A stretch of 7,265 bases of DNA from an uncultured Colwellia sp. Its GTDB lineage: Bacteria; Pseudomonadota; Gammaproteobacteria; Enterobacterales; Alteromonadaceae. Position numbers and translations under genes: made by a program. The notes beneath the pieces are model-generated. The model worked only from the letters and a program-made list of their open reading frames with translations, was not told where the DNA came from and made no database searches. Below, in pieces: positions 7,246 to 7,265 of this stretch (its first letter is position 1; the number at the start of each line of letters is the position of its first letter). Where the stretch lies: NCBI GenBank assembly GCA_913020705.1, contig CAJWBY010000197.1, positions 1 to 7,265 on the forward strand, written 5' to 3'.

Positions 7246-7265
7246 AATAAATTATTTTATTTTTT

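Overview
The window is AT-rich, with compact operons and ordinary gammaproteobacterial proteins (FrmA/AdhC, S-formylglutathione hydrolase, HutD/Ves, secreted S10 peptidase, DUF4252 proteins). This points to a marine gammaproteobacterium of the Alteromonadales type, such as Colwellia, Thalassotalea or Pseudoalteromonas. The assignment is inferred from protein flavour and base composition; there is no rRNA or other marker gene here.

Layout: (i) 1-421, minus strand: 5' part of a gene for a small outer-membrane beta-barrel protein, running off the left edge. (ii) 422-687: divergent intergenic region with repeat and palindrome clusters near both starts. (iii) 688-3277, plus strand: a three-gene operon for glutathione-dependent formaldehyde detoxification. 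It has adhC/frmA (S-hydroxymethylglutathione dehydrogenase), the S-formylglutathione hydrolase gene, and a HutD/Ves-family cupin gene coupled to it by an ATGA overlap. (iv) 3274-3360: an 87-nt nested inverted-repeat element that begins inside the hutD stop region. (v) 3439-4980, plus strand: a secreted serine carboxypeptidase of family S10, closed by a strong stem-loop terminator at 5013-5055 that lies between convergent transcription units. (vi) 5059-7210, minus strand: a tightly packed four-gene operon. It encodes an ECF sigma factor, a single-pass membrane protein that is probably its anti-sigma factor, an exported DUF4252 protein and a DUF4252 lipoprotein.

How the genes work together: AdhC oxidises the spontaneous formaldehyde-glutathione adduct to S-formylglutathione, and the hydrolase releases formate and glutathione. 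The role of the HutD-like protein in this operon is not known. The minus-strand operon has the architecture of a self-regulating envelope-response module. A promoter-like sequence of ECF type (TGTAAC-N16-CGTA) lies directly before the sigma gene, so close that the transcript would be nearly leaderless. The cysteine-free, non-ZAS membrane protein is encoded with an 8-nt overlap after sigma, and two paralogous envelope proteins follow. This module is the best candidate in the window for a poorly described system.
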